From Exiguobacterium acetylicum DSM 20416 (GTDB taxonomy: Bacteria; Bacillota; Bacilli; Exiguobacteriales; Exiguobacteriaceae): a DNA stretch of 64,000 nt. Below the pieces are notes generated by a model. That model worked only from the letters and a program-made list of their open reading frames with translations, was not told where the DNA came from and searched no databases. The stretch spans positions 176,501-240,500 of the forward strand of contig NZ_JNIR01000001.1 of NCBI RefSeq assembly GCF_000702605.1. The letters run 5' to 3'. Position numbers and translations under genes: made by a program. This document shows, one piece after another, positions 52,316-60,519 of the stretch (the first letter of the stretch is position 1; every line of letters starts with the position of its first letter).

Positions 52316-54214
52316 TCATTGATTGGATTGGCGATAGGTCTCGAATGCTTCGATCTTCTCGGATAGGTATGACCAATACTCCATCCGTTCATCAAGCATC
52401 GCTTTCGTTTTTTCGATGGATTGGTACAGTTCATTGACCTTACCGAGATCGCTTCCTGCCGAAGCAAGTTCGGCTTCTAATTGCTCCAATTCAGCCTCAC
52501 TCTCTTCGATTTGTTGTTCAATGACAGCCCAATCTTGCTGTTCCTGGTAGCTCAATTTCTTCGGTGCTTCTACTTTAGGTAGATTAACTGAAGTGGTTTT
52601 TTCAACGATGACTGAAGGAGCAGGTATCGTGATTTGCTCGAGATAGTCTGTATATTGTCCGTAATAGAAAACGATATTCGCATCTTCGAAAGCAATCAGA
52701 CGATCGACGACCCGATCGAGGAAATACCGATCATGACTGACTGTGATGACGGTGCCTGGGAATGATTCCAAATAATCTTCGAGTACGGATAACGTTTCGG
52801 TATCCAAGTCGTTCGTCGGCTCATCGAGGAAGAGGACGTTCGGTTCCTCCATCAAAATCGTCAACAATTTCAATCTCCGCTTTTCTCCACCAGATAGTTT
52901 ACCGATTTGTTTATATTGTGCTTCTGGCTTAAAGAGAAACTGTTCGAGCATCTGACTTGCCGTGATTTCTTCACCAGCAAGTGTCGTGATGACTTTTGCG
53001 ATCCGTTCGACCTCATCGATGACACGGCGTTCTGGATGCGTGAACTCGGCAAATTGCCCATAAAAGCCAATCTTCACCGTTTCGCCGTGAATGATTTCAC
53101 CGGTTGTTGATTCTAAGCGTTTCGCAAGGATTGAAAGAAGTGTTGATTTTCCGCTCCCGTTTCGCCCGACGATACCATACCGTTCTTTCCGTCCGATCAG
53201 AGCGTTAAACGATTCAAAAAGAGTCCGTTCACCAAATCGATGCGAGACATCATGCGCTTCGATGACCTTTTTACCAAGACGGGTCGAACCGACTTGTACT
53301 TCGAGTGTCGATTCTTCTTCCTCGTACGAGAGGTCTTGTAAAGCATCCACGCGCTGGATCCGAGCTTTTTGTTTCGTCGTCCGCGCCTTTGCTCCGCGAC
53401 GCAACCAGGCGAGTTCGCGACGGAGGATGTTTTGACGTTTTTCTTCCATAGATGCTGTCCGTTCACGACGTTCGGCACGTTTCTCAAGAAACGATTCATA
53501 GTTTCCGACATAGAAATAAGCCGTACCGTTCGCGATCTCCATCATATGATTCGTCACACGATTCAAGAAATAGCGGTCGTGGGTGATCAGTAGAATCGCA
53601 CCACGGTATTCCTTGATTTGAGTTTCAAGCCAACTGATCGTCTCGGCATCGAGTTCGTTCGTCGGCTCATCGAGAAGGAGAAGATCGGCTTCATCGAGTA
53701 AAGCTTCAGCGAGTCCGACACGCTTGCGTTGCCCTCCAGAAAGAGAGCCGATCAACGCGTTCAAGTCGAGGATGCCGAGTTTGTTTAAAATCATCTTTAA
53801 GCGTGATTCCGTGTCCCAAGCTTGCGCAGCATCGACTTCTGTCTGAGCAACGATGAAGCGGTTGAGTAACGTTTCACTCGTCGGATCTTGTTCGAGTGCT
53901 AGACGCGCTGTTTCATAGTGACGTAACGCGTTAATCGTTGGTGTATCACCAGACAACAATACTTCCATGACCGTTTGGTCTTCCGGATAATCGGTCGTTT
54001 GCGATAGCAAGCGGATCCGATAATCATTCGGGTGATGCATCGTACCAGCGTCTGCCGTCTCTTTACCTGCCAAGATATGCAGGAGAGTCGACTTACCGGT
54101 ACCATTGACGCCGATGATGCCAATCCGGTCGCCGGGTGAGACGGAGAATGTCACATCTTCGAAGACGATTTTATCGGCAAATTCTTTTTTGAGATTTTCT
54201 GCTTTCATTAACAT
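52316..54214 (-). CDS. ABC-F ATPase, Uup/YfmR type
   Basis: A soluble protein of 632 residues with two ATPase domains (GVNGTGKST near residue 37, LSGGQRKRVGLAEALL, LDEPTNELD; then GRNGSGKST near residue 350, LSGGEKRRLKLL, LDEPTNDLD) and a C-terminal acidic coiled coil (about 555-630) typical of Uup/YfmR. Both signatures are intact, unlike the ABC-F at 40.9 kb. Family members act at the ribosome with EF-P to relieve stalling. ATG at 54214 follows AGAAGGTG. It lies 1 nt after plsC. Confidence 0.9.
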   Translation of the reverse strand: MLMKAENLKKEFADKIVFEDVTFSVSPGDRIGIIGVNGTGKSTLLHILAGKETADAGTMHHPNDYRIRLLSQTTDYPEDQTVMEVLLSGDTPTINALRHYETARLALEQDPTSETLLNRFIVAQTEVDAAQAWDTESRLKMILNKLGILDLNALIGSLSGGQRKRVGLAEALLDEADLLLLDEPTNELDAETISWLETQIKEYRGAILLITHDRYFLNRVTNHMMEIANGTAYFYVGNYESFLEKRAERRERTASMEEKRQNILRRELAWLRRGAKARTTKQKARIQRVDALQDLSYEEEESTLEVQVGSTRLGKKVIEAHDVSHRFGERTLFESFNALIGRKERYGIVGRNGSGKSTLLSILAKRLESTTGEIIHGETVKIGFYGQFAEFTHPERRVIDEVERIAKVITTLAGEEITASQMLEQFLFKPEAQYKQIGKLSGGEKRRLKLLTILMEEPNVLFLDEPTNDLDTETLSVLEDYLESFPGTVITVSHDRYFLDRVVDRLIAFEDANIVFYYGQYTDYLEQITIPAPSVIVEKTTSVNLPKVEAPKKLSYQEQQDWAVIEQQIEESEAELEQLEAELASAGSDLGKVNELYQSIEKTKAMLDERMEYWSYLSEKIEAFETYRQSNQ

Positions 54215-54215
54215 A

Positions 54216-54914
54216 TTAGACACCTTCTACAATCTGTTTGATTTGCTGTTCGACTGTCTGGACGAGTTCTTTCTGCGTCATCGTACTCGGATCAATCGAC
54301 GGTAAGATCGTGACGTCGACCGTGGCGGGACGAATCTTACCCGTCTCCTCCATGACACGATAACTCCCTGAAATTGCGACGGGTACGACGCGAGCGCCAC
54401 TTGAGGTCGCGAGTGTGAAGCTTCCCGCTTTGAACTCCGCCATTGGACCGCCTTTGGAGCGTGTTCCTTCCGGGAAGATGATCATCGATTGTCCGTCCTT
54501 GATCGTCTCGACACCAGAACGAATCGCTTTCAGCGATTGGCGTCGATCTTTTCGATCAATCATGACACATCCCATCAGATTCATCCAAACATTGACGATT
54601 GGAATTTTATTCACTTCGATTTTTGAGATGAATGCTTTCGGTTTATCGATTGTTCCAAGTAGAATCGGGACATCGAAGTTCCCTTGGTGATTCGAGATGA
54701 AAACGACGGGTTCGTTTGCCGGGATGTGTTCACGACCCGTCACGTTGACACGAACACCAGCGAGTCGGAGAAGAGAGTTTGCCCAGGCACTTGCTACACG
54801 CTGGACGAATGCATAGCGCGCGAGGTGCGTTCGACGTTTTGCACTAGGTAAAAACGGTAAGGTACAGGGTAAGACAAGTCCAAAATAAATGAACCATATG
54901 ACAGTACGTATCAT
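54216..54914 (-). CDS. plsC: 1-acyl-glycerol-3-phosphate acyltransferase
   Basis: Adds the second acyl chain in phosphatidic acid synthesis. The 232-residue membrane-associated protein has an N-terminal hydrophobic helix (MIRTVIWFIYFGLVL), the catalytic SNHQGNFDVP (His-x4-Asp near residue 73) and FPEGTRSKGG near residue 145. ATG at 54914 is preferred although the AAAGGAG site is 13 nt before it; no better start exists. It is adjacent to the YfmR-type gene, with which it probably forms an operon. Confidence 0.93.
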   Translation of the reverse strand: MIRTVIWFIYFGLVLPCTLPFLPSAKRRTHLARYAFVQRVASAWANSLLRLAGVRVNVTGREHIPANEPVVFISNHQGNFDVPILLGTIDKPKAFISKIEVNKIPIVNVWMNLMGCVMIDRKDRRQSLKAIRSGVETIKDGQSMIIFPEGTRSKGGPMAEFKAGSFTLATSSGARVVPVAISGSYRVMEETGKIRPATVDVTILPSIDPSTMTQKELVQTVEQQIKQIVEGV

Positions 54915-54959
54915 GGTGAAGTGACAGCTCCTTTTTTCATTACTGATGTTATTGTACAA

Positions 54960-54988
54960 AAAAAGACCGGGCGTCGCACCCGGTCTGC
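54960..54988 (-). terminator. terminator of the small gene at 54993
   Basis: AGACCGGG pairs with CCCGGTCT around CGTCGCA; on the minus strand seven Ts follow. Confidence 0.85.
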
Positions 54989-54992
54989 GTGA

Positions 54993-55250
54993 TTATTCCC
55001 AGTAACGAGGTTCAGATTCCTCTTCGCTTTCTCCTAGTTCAAAGGTGAGGCGACGTGTCGTTGGATCAACAGAGAACGTAGCGTTCGTATTGTCGATCTG
55101 TTTGATTTCCATCGTTTCCTCATCCAAAATGAGAGTCAAGCGGACCTTATCTTCGTGATCTACGAGCAGTACGCCATCTTCCTTCAACCATAAATCGATG
55201 ACAGGGGAGTAGCGAAGTGTCCAACCGTTTGATAAAGGGATTTCGTTCAT
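54993..55250 (-). CDS. hypothetical acidic protein (85 aa)
   Basis: A short soluble protein that looks like a beta-sheet fold (WTLRYSPVIDLWLKEDGVLLV, VRLTLILDEETMEIKQID) with an acidic C-terminus (ESEEESEPRYWE). AGGAGG lies 11 nt before ATG and a terminator follows. I do not recognise a family. It lies between plsC and a two-helix membrane gene on the same strand. Confidence 0.65.
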   Translation of the reverse strand: MNEIPLSNGWTLRYSPVIDLWLKEDGVLLVDHEDKVRLTLILDEETMEIKQIDNTNATFSVDPTTRRLTFELGESEEESEPRYWE

Positions 55251-55288
55251 AATGAATCTGTTCCTCCTAGATGATGAAATCGTGTTCT

Positions 55289-55594
55289 TTACTTATCATG
55301 CTGGTCTGTCGCGGAGAATGCAAGTGGTGTGCTGGAATCTTGTTGAGGATAGGAGACTTGATAAGAAAGTTCACGCTTTTTCATCCGTTCGTATTGTTTT
55401 TTGACACGACGGTGTTGGACGTATTCAATATAAGTCAGATAGGACGTACGTATCAGCTGGCGGATTGATGATAGTGACAGACAAATCGCTAGCGTAAAGA
55501 CGAACACACCGATCGAACTCGTATAATAACCGGTAACAAAACTTAAATATGTAGTGATGAGACCCGCAATCGTCGTGAATAAGTAGAAGAGCAC
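55289..55594 (-). CDS. hypothetical two-helix membrane protein (101 aa)
   Basis: Two predicted membrane helices (residues about 2-22 and 25-45) followed by a basic, Arg/Tyr-rich cytoplasmic stretch (HRRVKKQYERMKKREL). The start is GTG at 55594, 8 nt after GAGGAGG. No family recognised. It is 38 nt upstream of the 85-residue gene on the same strand. Confidence 0.65.
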   Translation of the reverse strand: MLFYLFTTIAGLITTYLSFVTGYYTSSIGVFVFTLAICLSLSSIRQLIRTSYLTYIEYVQHRRVKKQYERMKKRELSYQVSYPQQDSSTPLAFSATDQHDK

Positions 55595-55693
55595 GTCCGT
55601 TTCCTCCTCGAAATTAAAATAATGGTATGTCCATTACAATTCGAGGTAAGTCGTGATTTTCCTTTATCGTCCTGTAAATGTCCGGAAAAAATA

Positions 55694-55719
55694 AAAAATC
55701 CACACGGAAGGTGTAGATT
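55694..55719 (-). terminator. terminator of the 55-residue exported peptide gene
   Basis: On the minus strand AAATCTACAC pairs with GTGTGGATTT (one wobble) around CTTCC, followed by a T-run. Confidence 0.8.
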
Positions 55720-55887
55720 TTAAGGGCGATCGATTTGCTGAAGCGCTGGTGTCTTCGGTGTCATATCCGTACTGTTCGATCCTTCTGCGAAGACGATTCC
55801 AATCGTAGCAAGGAACGCAAAAAATGCAAAAACCAATGTTTTCGTGAAGCGTCGTGCGAACGAACGCGATTGAATGTTATGAAACAT
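55720..55887 (-). CDS. 55-residue probable exported or membrane peptide
   Basis: ATG at 55887 follows GGGGGAT at 4-6 nt. The N-terminus is basic (RSFARRFTK) and is followed by a hydrophobic helix (TLVFAFFAFLATIGIVFA) ending in an AxA-like VFA-EG site that could be cut by signal peptidase, leaving about 20 polar residues (EGSNSTDMTPKTPALQQIDR). Its own terminator supports a real gene. Function unknown; a small secreted or anchored peptide is the best reading. Confidence 0.6.
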   Translation of the reverse strand: MFHNIQSRSFARRFTKTLVFAFFAFLATIGIVFAEGSNSTDMTPKTPALQQIDRP

Positions 55888-56120
55888 TTTTATCCCCCAT
55901 ATTTACCTAAACTAAACCTTCTTTTTCCTGTTATTTAATCATATATCTTTTTTTCAAAAAAATCACGCAAATGTGTTCCGTTCACAAATATGTCACAAAT
56001 GTCATCGTTGTGTCGATATCAGAGATGAATGAAAAAAGAGTATAGTATGGTAGGGAAAGAACAGCAGAACGATTCACAAGGACTGGAATCGATTCAAATA
56101 CAGAGAGGAGATGACCCGAA

Positions 56121-56975
56121 ATGGGATTACGCGCAGGACAGGTTGTCACATTAAAAGTAGAACGCGAAGCAGAGTTTGGAGTGTTTCTGACAGATGGAAA
56201 TGAAGACGTGTTGTTGCATAACAATGAACAAACACGGAAAGTAGCCCTCGATGAAGAGGTAGAAGTCTTCTTGTATCAAGATAATGAAGGGCGTCTAGCA
56301 TCATCAATGACGATTCCAGAAGCTTCATTTGAAGACTATGTCAAGACGATGGTTAATGGAACACGCTATAACACAGGAGTGTTCGCGAATATCGGCATTC
56401 AAAAAGACGTTCTCGTCTCACTCGACGATTTGCCGCAGCGCCGGATGTTCTGGCCAGAAGAAGGCGATCAACTCTTCATTCGTCTGAAACATGATCAGAA
56501 GCTTCGGTTACTCGGAGACCCTGCACCTTATGCATACTTCAACTTACGTGCGAAGCCAGCTCCAGAAGAGTGGAACAACATGGACGTTGAAGGTCTCGTC
56601 TTCTCACAACGCGAACCAGGCGTTAACGTCTGGGTCAACGATCAATCGATCGGATTCTTACATGAACGTGAGATGGAACGCTGGCCGCGTCTTGGAGAAG
56701 TCTTGAAATTACGAGTGACAAATGTAAAACCAGATGGTACAGTATTACTTTCAGCACGACCACGTGCCTTTGAAGCCATTGATACAGACGCGGAGTTGAT
56801 TCTGAACCATCTACTTGAACATGATGGTCAGATGCCGTATGGTGATAAGACAGCTCCCGAGACGATCGATGAAGTATTCGGTCTCAGTAAGGCAGCATTC
56901 AAACGAGCGCTCGGTCGCCTGTTGAAAGACAAAAAAATAGAAAAAAATGAAACGGGTATTCGGTTGACGAAATAA
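56121..56975 (+). CDS. cvfB: S1-domain RNA-binding protein, CvfB/YitL family
   Basis: A 284-residue protein with tandem S1-like barrels (VVTLKVEREAEFGVFLTDGN near residue 8, NTGVFANIGIQKDVLVSLDD near residue 88, VEGLVFSQREPGVNVWVND near residue 155) and a C-terminal winged helix with GLSKAAFKRALGRLLKDKKIE. This order is that of CvfB, a virulence/RNA-metabolism factor in staphylococci. GAGGAG precedes the ATG. It is upstream of a structured region and the cshA helicase gene. Confidence 0.92.
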   Translation: MGLRAGQVVTLKVEREAEFGVFLTDGNEDVLLHNNEQTRKVALDEEVEVFLYQDNEGRLASSMTIPEASFEDYVKTMVNGTRYNTGVFANIGIQKDVLVSLDDLPQRRMFWPEEGDQLFIRLKHDQKLRLLGDPAPYAYFNLRAKPAPEEWNNMDVEGLVFSQREPGVNVWVNDQSIGFLHEREMERWPRLGEVLKLRVTNVKPDGTVLLSARPRAFEAIDTDAELILNHLLEHDGQMPYGDKTAPETIDEVFGLSKAAFKRALGRLLKDKKIEKNETGIRLTK

Positions 56976-57012
56976 TCGGACCGAGTAAGCCTGCGTTTCG
57001 AATAGATAGTAA

Positions 57013-57171
57013 GGAATTCATCATTTTGGTGGTTGCGGCTGGTTTGATTACCGGCGACCATTTACTGAATATACCCCATCACTAGTGGGGGCACGCGATG
57101 ACGTTCATCGCACGGTCCGGGCATTACGCCTTTCCCTCGCCCTTATGGCAACGATTATGATGGTGACTTCC
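57013..57171 (+). ncRNA. predicted structured RNA of unknown family
   Basis: A 159-nt segment with a closing helix and at least three inner hairpins: GGAA (57013)/TTCC (57171), TCAT/ATGA, GTTGC (57032)/GCAAC (57148); GCTGGT/ACCGGC (57038-57055), CCCCA/TGGGG (57074-57090), and GCGATGA/TCATCGC (57095-57111). No ORF of note lies in it. It sits in the 331-bp gap after cvfB. I matched it to no riboswitch, 6S, SRP, tmRNA or RNase P by eye. Orientation is uncertain: the fold is symmetric between strands. Confidence 0.45.
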
Positions 57172-57217
57172 CTAAACATTATTATAAGAGAAACCACTCT
57201 ATCTTTATGTGATAGAT

Positions 57218-57229
57218 TCTGTTATAATA
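57218..57229 (+). promoter_or_regulatory. extended -10 promoter of cshA
   Basis: CTGTTATAATAG contains a TGn-TATAAT extended -10 (57220-57228), without a good -35 at the usual distance. Transcription would begin near 57235, giving a leader of about 70 nt. Confidence 0.55.
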
Positions 57230-57255
57230 GGTAGTCGATTGTATTCGTTACGGTA

Positions 57256-57281
57256 GCGCCTGTTTAGTGGCAGACGCTTTT
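57256..57281 (+). promoter_or_regulatory. terminator-like hairpin in the cshA leader
   Basis: GCGCCTG and CAGACGC pair with one mismatch around TTTAGTGG, followed by TTTT, 10 nt before the cshA ribosome site. It could act as attenuator or control translation. Confidence 0.4.
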
Positions 57282-57307
57282 CATATGACAAAGGAGAGTA
57301 TTTAGCA

Positions 57308-58870
57308 TTGACAACATTTCGTGAATTAAATCTTAGTGAGGCACTTATCAAAGGTGTCCTAAAAATGGGCTTCGAAGAAGCAACACCAATCCAAGCAGAA
57401 ACAATTCCAGTCGGACTCAGCGGCGTTGACTTAATTGGTCAAGCACAAACAGGTACTGGTAAAACTGCAGCATTCGGTATCCCAACAATTGAGCGTCTTG
57501 ACGCAAAATCACGCCACATCCAAGCGTTGATTCTTGCTCCAACACGTGAACTCGCAATCCAAGTAGCAGAAGAATTGAACCGGATCGGTGAAGTAAAACG
57601 CGTTCATGCACTTCCTGTTTACGGCGGTCAGCAAATTGATCGTCAAATCCGCGCACTTCGCAAAAATCCACAAATCGTCGTTGCGACACCAGGACGTTTG
57701 ATGGACCACATGAACCGTAAGACGTTGAACCTCGATCACGTTCAAACGGTCATCCTTGACGAAGCAGATGAGATGTTGAACATGGGATTCGTCGAAGACA
57801 TCGAAAAAATCCTCGGTGCACTTCCTGAAACACGTCAAACACTCTTATTCTCAGCAACGATGCCACCGCAAATTCGTAAAATCGCAGATCGTTTCATGAC
57901 GACTCCGACACACATCAAAGTCAAAGCAAAAGAAATGACAGTTGAAAACATCGACCAGTCATTCATCGAATTGAAAGAAAGCCAAAAATTCGACGTTCTT
58001 TGCCGTTTGATCGACACGGATTCTCCGGAACTCTCAATCATCTTCGGTCGTACGAAAAAACGTGTTGACGAAATGACTGAAGGCTTGATCCAACGCGGAT
58101 ACACAGCTGACGGTTTACACGGTGACTTAACGCAAGCAAAACGTGACCAAGTCATCCGTCGTTTCAAAAAAGGAACGATTGATATCCTCGTCGCGACAGA
58201 CGTTGCAGCACGTGGTCTTGACATCTCTGGTGTCACACACGTCTACAACTTCGATGTCCCACAAGATCCAGAGAGCTATGTTCACCGGATCGGTCGTACG
58301 GGTCGTGCTGGTAAAACAGGATCGGCTGTCACATTCGTTACACCGCGTGAATTCGGTCAAATCAAAACAATCGAACGTGTTACGAACAAAAAAATGTCAC
58401 GTCGTCATGCACCAACACTTGATGAAATCTTAGAAGGCAACTTGAAGCTTGCTGCACAAGAACTCATCAAACGTGTTGAAGCAAAAGACTCAAAAGAATA
58501 TACGACACTTGCACAAGAACTCTTAGAAGAGTACGAAGCAGTGGAACTTCTTTCAGCAGCACTTAAAGGATTGACGAAAGAGCCGGATGCAACACCAGTC
58601 CAAATCTCTTCAATCGAACCAATCCGCGTGAAACGTTTCGGTAGCAACGGTGGTGGAAACCGTCGTCCTTACGGAAACAAAGGTGGAAGTGGAAGCGGCA
58701 ACCGCAGTGGCGGATACCGTGGAAACAACCCACGTAGCGGTAGTGATCGTCGTGAAGGTGGTCGTTCATCTTCTTCATCAGATCGTCGTGAAGGCGGTTA
58801 TGCTGGACGTAGCAACCGTAGCGAAAGCGATCGTAACCGTGGTGGACGTAAACCACGTTTTGAAAAGTAA
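57308..58870 (+). CDS. cshA: DEAD-box RNA helicase CshA
   Basis: ATP-dependent RNA helicase of 520 residues, a partner of the RNA degradosome and cold-shock response in Bacillales. Motifs in order: F-x-Q motif ([10 protein letters not shown]), AQTGTGKTA near residue 45, [24 protein letters not shown] near residue 150, SATMP, and [10 protein letters not shown] near residue 335, then an RNA-binding domain and an RGG/Ser-rich tail (about 440-520; [17 protein letters not shown] and similar). The start is TTG at 57308 after AAAGGAG. A terminator follows. Confidence 0.96.
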   Translation: MTTFRELNLSEALIKGVLKMGFEEATPIQAETIPVGLSGVDLIGQAQTGTGKTAAFGIPTIERLDAKSRHIQALILAPTRELAIQVAEELNRIGEVKRVHALPVYGGQQIDRQIRALRKNPQIVVATPGRLMDHMNRKTLNLDHVQTVILDEADEMLNMGFVEDIEKILGALPETRQTLLFSATMPPQIRKIADRFMTTPTHIKVKAKEMTVENIDQSFIELKESQKFDVLCRLIDTDSPELSIIFGRTKKRVDEMTEGLIQRGYTADGLHGDLTQAKRDQVIRRFKKGTIDILVATDVAARGLDISGVTHVYNFDVPQDPESYVHRIGRTGRAGKTGSAVTFVTPREFGQIKTIERVTNKKMSRRHAPTLDEILEGNLKLAAQELIKRVEAKDSKEYTTLAQELLEEYEAVELLSAALKGLTKEPDATPVQISSIEPIRVKRFGSNGGGNRRPYGNKGGSGSGNRSGGYRGNNPRSGSDRREGGRSSSSSDRREGGYAGRSNRSESDRNRGGRKPRFEK

Positions 58871-58877
58871 ACGATTC

Positions 58878-58912
58878 GAACCGATTTGTCACAGACAAGT
58901 CGGTTCTTTTTT
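58878..58912 (+). terminator. terminator after cshA
   Basis: GAACCGATTTGTC pairs with GACAAGTCGGTTC (one wobble) around ACA, followed by Ts. Confidence 0.88.
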
Positions 58913-58976
58913 ATGATTTATCTAAGCGGTCATGATAAAATGAGCCATGAACGATAGGGAGAGGGCTGAATCATTC

Positions 58977-59243
58977 GTGTATACCATTTATGTAGCAGCA
59001 TCCGTCTGTCTCGTTGCACTGATTATCGCGACGAAAAAGATTTGTGAGCGGACGACAAAAGGACATTTTCGTTATATTCCGTTGGCGACCTTATTATTCG
59101 GTGGCATCATCTTTCTTGTGCTAGCCATCGGTAAGGGAGGAGCCGTCGGAATTCAATACGGCGTCCTGAGTATCATCTACTTGACGGCGACATTCGGTGT
59201 GTACTTGTATATCGCTTTGCGGAAAGATACGACGTTATCGTAA
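58977..59243 (+). CDS. hypothetical membrane protein, three helices
   Basis: An 88-residue hydrophobic protein with three predicted helices and short basic loops (ATKKICERTTKGHFRY). GTG at 58977 is chosen over an ATG 30 nt upstream because GGGAGAGGG precedes it, and TATAAAAT-like bases overlap the upstream ATG region. No family recognised. It is ended by a hairpin with T-run and sits between cshA and the YkuI-like gene. Confidence 0.65.
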   Translation: MYTIYVAASVCLVALIIATKKICERTTKGHFRYIPLATLLFGGIIFLVLAIGKGGAVGIQYGVLSIIYLTATFGVYLYIALRKDTTLS

Positions 59244-59247
59244 AACA

Positions 59248-59280
59248 GGGGCTCTCTCGTTACAGAGAGGCTCTTTTTTT
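59248..59280 (+). terminator. terminator after the small membrane gene
   Basis: CTCTCT pairs with AGAGAG around CGTTAC with outer G-C/G-U pairs, followed by seven Ts. Confidence 0.75.
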
Positions 59281-59315
59281 GTTAAGATAGAACAAGAGTA
59301 CAAGGGGGTAATAGA

Positions 59316-60506
59316 ATGGATGCATTAGATGTCATCGTTCATCCCGAAGAGATAGAGGCGTGGTTTCAACCGATCGTAGGCGCTGCCCCTTTTAAGGTGG
59401 AAGGGTATGAAATCCAGTCCCATTTTCGTGGAGAACCGTTAAAACCATTTTTTCAGGAAGATGATGTTCCAATCGAGTATCAACTCGAAGTCATGGGGCA
59501 TGTCGTCCGTCAAGCATTCCAAAAAGTACCCTCCGATGCACAAGCGTTCATCTTAATCCGTTGCCGTCCAGCTTGGCTGTTTGAAAACGGTGGCGAGGAC
59601 TTCTTGCATGTCTTACGGACGGTCGACTCATCGTTTCCAAAAGAGCGGATGTATGTCACATTGACGGACGTCCAAGTCGATGATTTTGACCGTCTAGGTC
59701 GGATCGTCGCATATTACCAGAACTCTGGACTGAAGGTAGCGCTGGACCGTGCGGAAGCAACGAGTCTCGAACGTGTCTTTTCGATGTCACCGGATATGTT
59801 GATCGTCGATTTATCCTCCATGATTGAGAAAAAGACTGTCTCAGCGTCATATCCGCATCTCTTACAGACGATGGAGCACCTCTGTGATCAGCTCGGAGCG
59901 CCACTTTTGTATAAGAATATCAGTCATCTCGGTCAACTTCGGTATGCGTGGCAGCACGGAGGGCGTTACTACATGGGGAATTTACTTGGAGAAGCATCAC
60001 CTGAATGGGTCATGACCTGTCCTGGTATGGAAGTGTTGATCCATGAAGTTCCGATGTTCTACAAATATGATCGCGAACAGATGAATCGCTTGTTCCAACT
60101 GGAGCAAGACTGGACAGTCCGATTTAATGAAGATTGTCAGTCCTTGAAGCCGGAGCAAGATCTCGACCAATGGTTGCTGACGCTCGCCCGGAAGATGGAG
60201 CCGGAATTCATCCGGTTTTATATCACGGATGCGAATGGATTCCAACAATCTTCAAACGTCAGTAAAAAAAGTGGGGAGTGGAAACTGTATTCTTTCTACA
60301 AAGGATACAACTGGAGTTTTCGTCCTTACTTCATCCGGACGACGGTAGCGATGGAACGACGACATAGCGGATATTTGTCCGAACGATATGTCGACTTCAG
60401 CTCGAGCGAACAAACGCGGACATTTAGTATGCCGCTCGGTAATGGGATGTTCTTATTTGCGGATATTTCTGCAGATTATCTATATCAAGAACGATTGAGT
60501 GAATGA
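59316..60506 (+). CDS. YkuI-like protein with degenerate EAL domain
   Basis: A 396-residue soluble protein aligned by eye with B. subtilis YkuI along its length: an EAL-fold part (residues about 1-245) and a PAS-like YkuI_C part ending in TRTFSMPLGNGMFLFADIS. The EAL triad reads EIQ (VEGYEIQSH), the metal-site E of the 'EITE' strand is lost (TLTDVQ), the DxxG-like motif is DRAEAT, and the 'KID' lysine is absent (IVDLSS). Catalysis of c-di-GMP breakdown is thus unlikely; a binding or other regulatory role is inferred. Overlaps nothing; GTG of map is 13 nt away in the 3' end. Confidence 0.85.
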   Translation: MDALDVIVHPEEIEAWFQPIVGAAPFKVEGYEIQSHFRGEPLKPFFQEDDVPIEYQLEVMGHVVRQAFQKVPSDAQAFILIRCRPAWLFENGGEDFLHVLRTVDSSFPKERMYVTLTDVQVDDFDRLGRIVAYYQNSGLKVALDRAEATSLERVFSMSPDMLIVDLSSMIEKKTVSASYPHLLQTMEHLCDQLGAPLLYKNISHLGQLRYAWQHGGRYYMGNLLGEASPEWVMTCPGMEVLIHEVPMFYKYDREQMNRLFQLEQDWTVRFNEDCQSLKPEQDLDQWLLTLARKMEPEFIRFYITDANGFQQSSNVSKKSGEWKLYSFYKGYNWSFRPYFIRTTVAMERRHSGYLSERYVDFSSSEQTRTFSMPLGNGMFLFADISADYLYQERLSE

Positions 60507-60519
60507 GGAGGAAATGAAA

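Noticed and set aside
57013-57171. Structured region as 6S, SRP, tmRNA, RNase P or a known riboswitch
   Set aside because: I could find none of the hallmark sequences of these classes (for example GGAAGCAG for SRP or GGGGACGTTACGG-type tmRNA start); kept as unassigned.
58143-58916. ORFs in other frames across the cshA C-terminal repeats
   Set aside because: Generated by the repetitive Arg/Gly/Ser codons of the RGG tail; no start signals.
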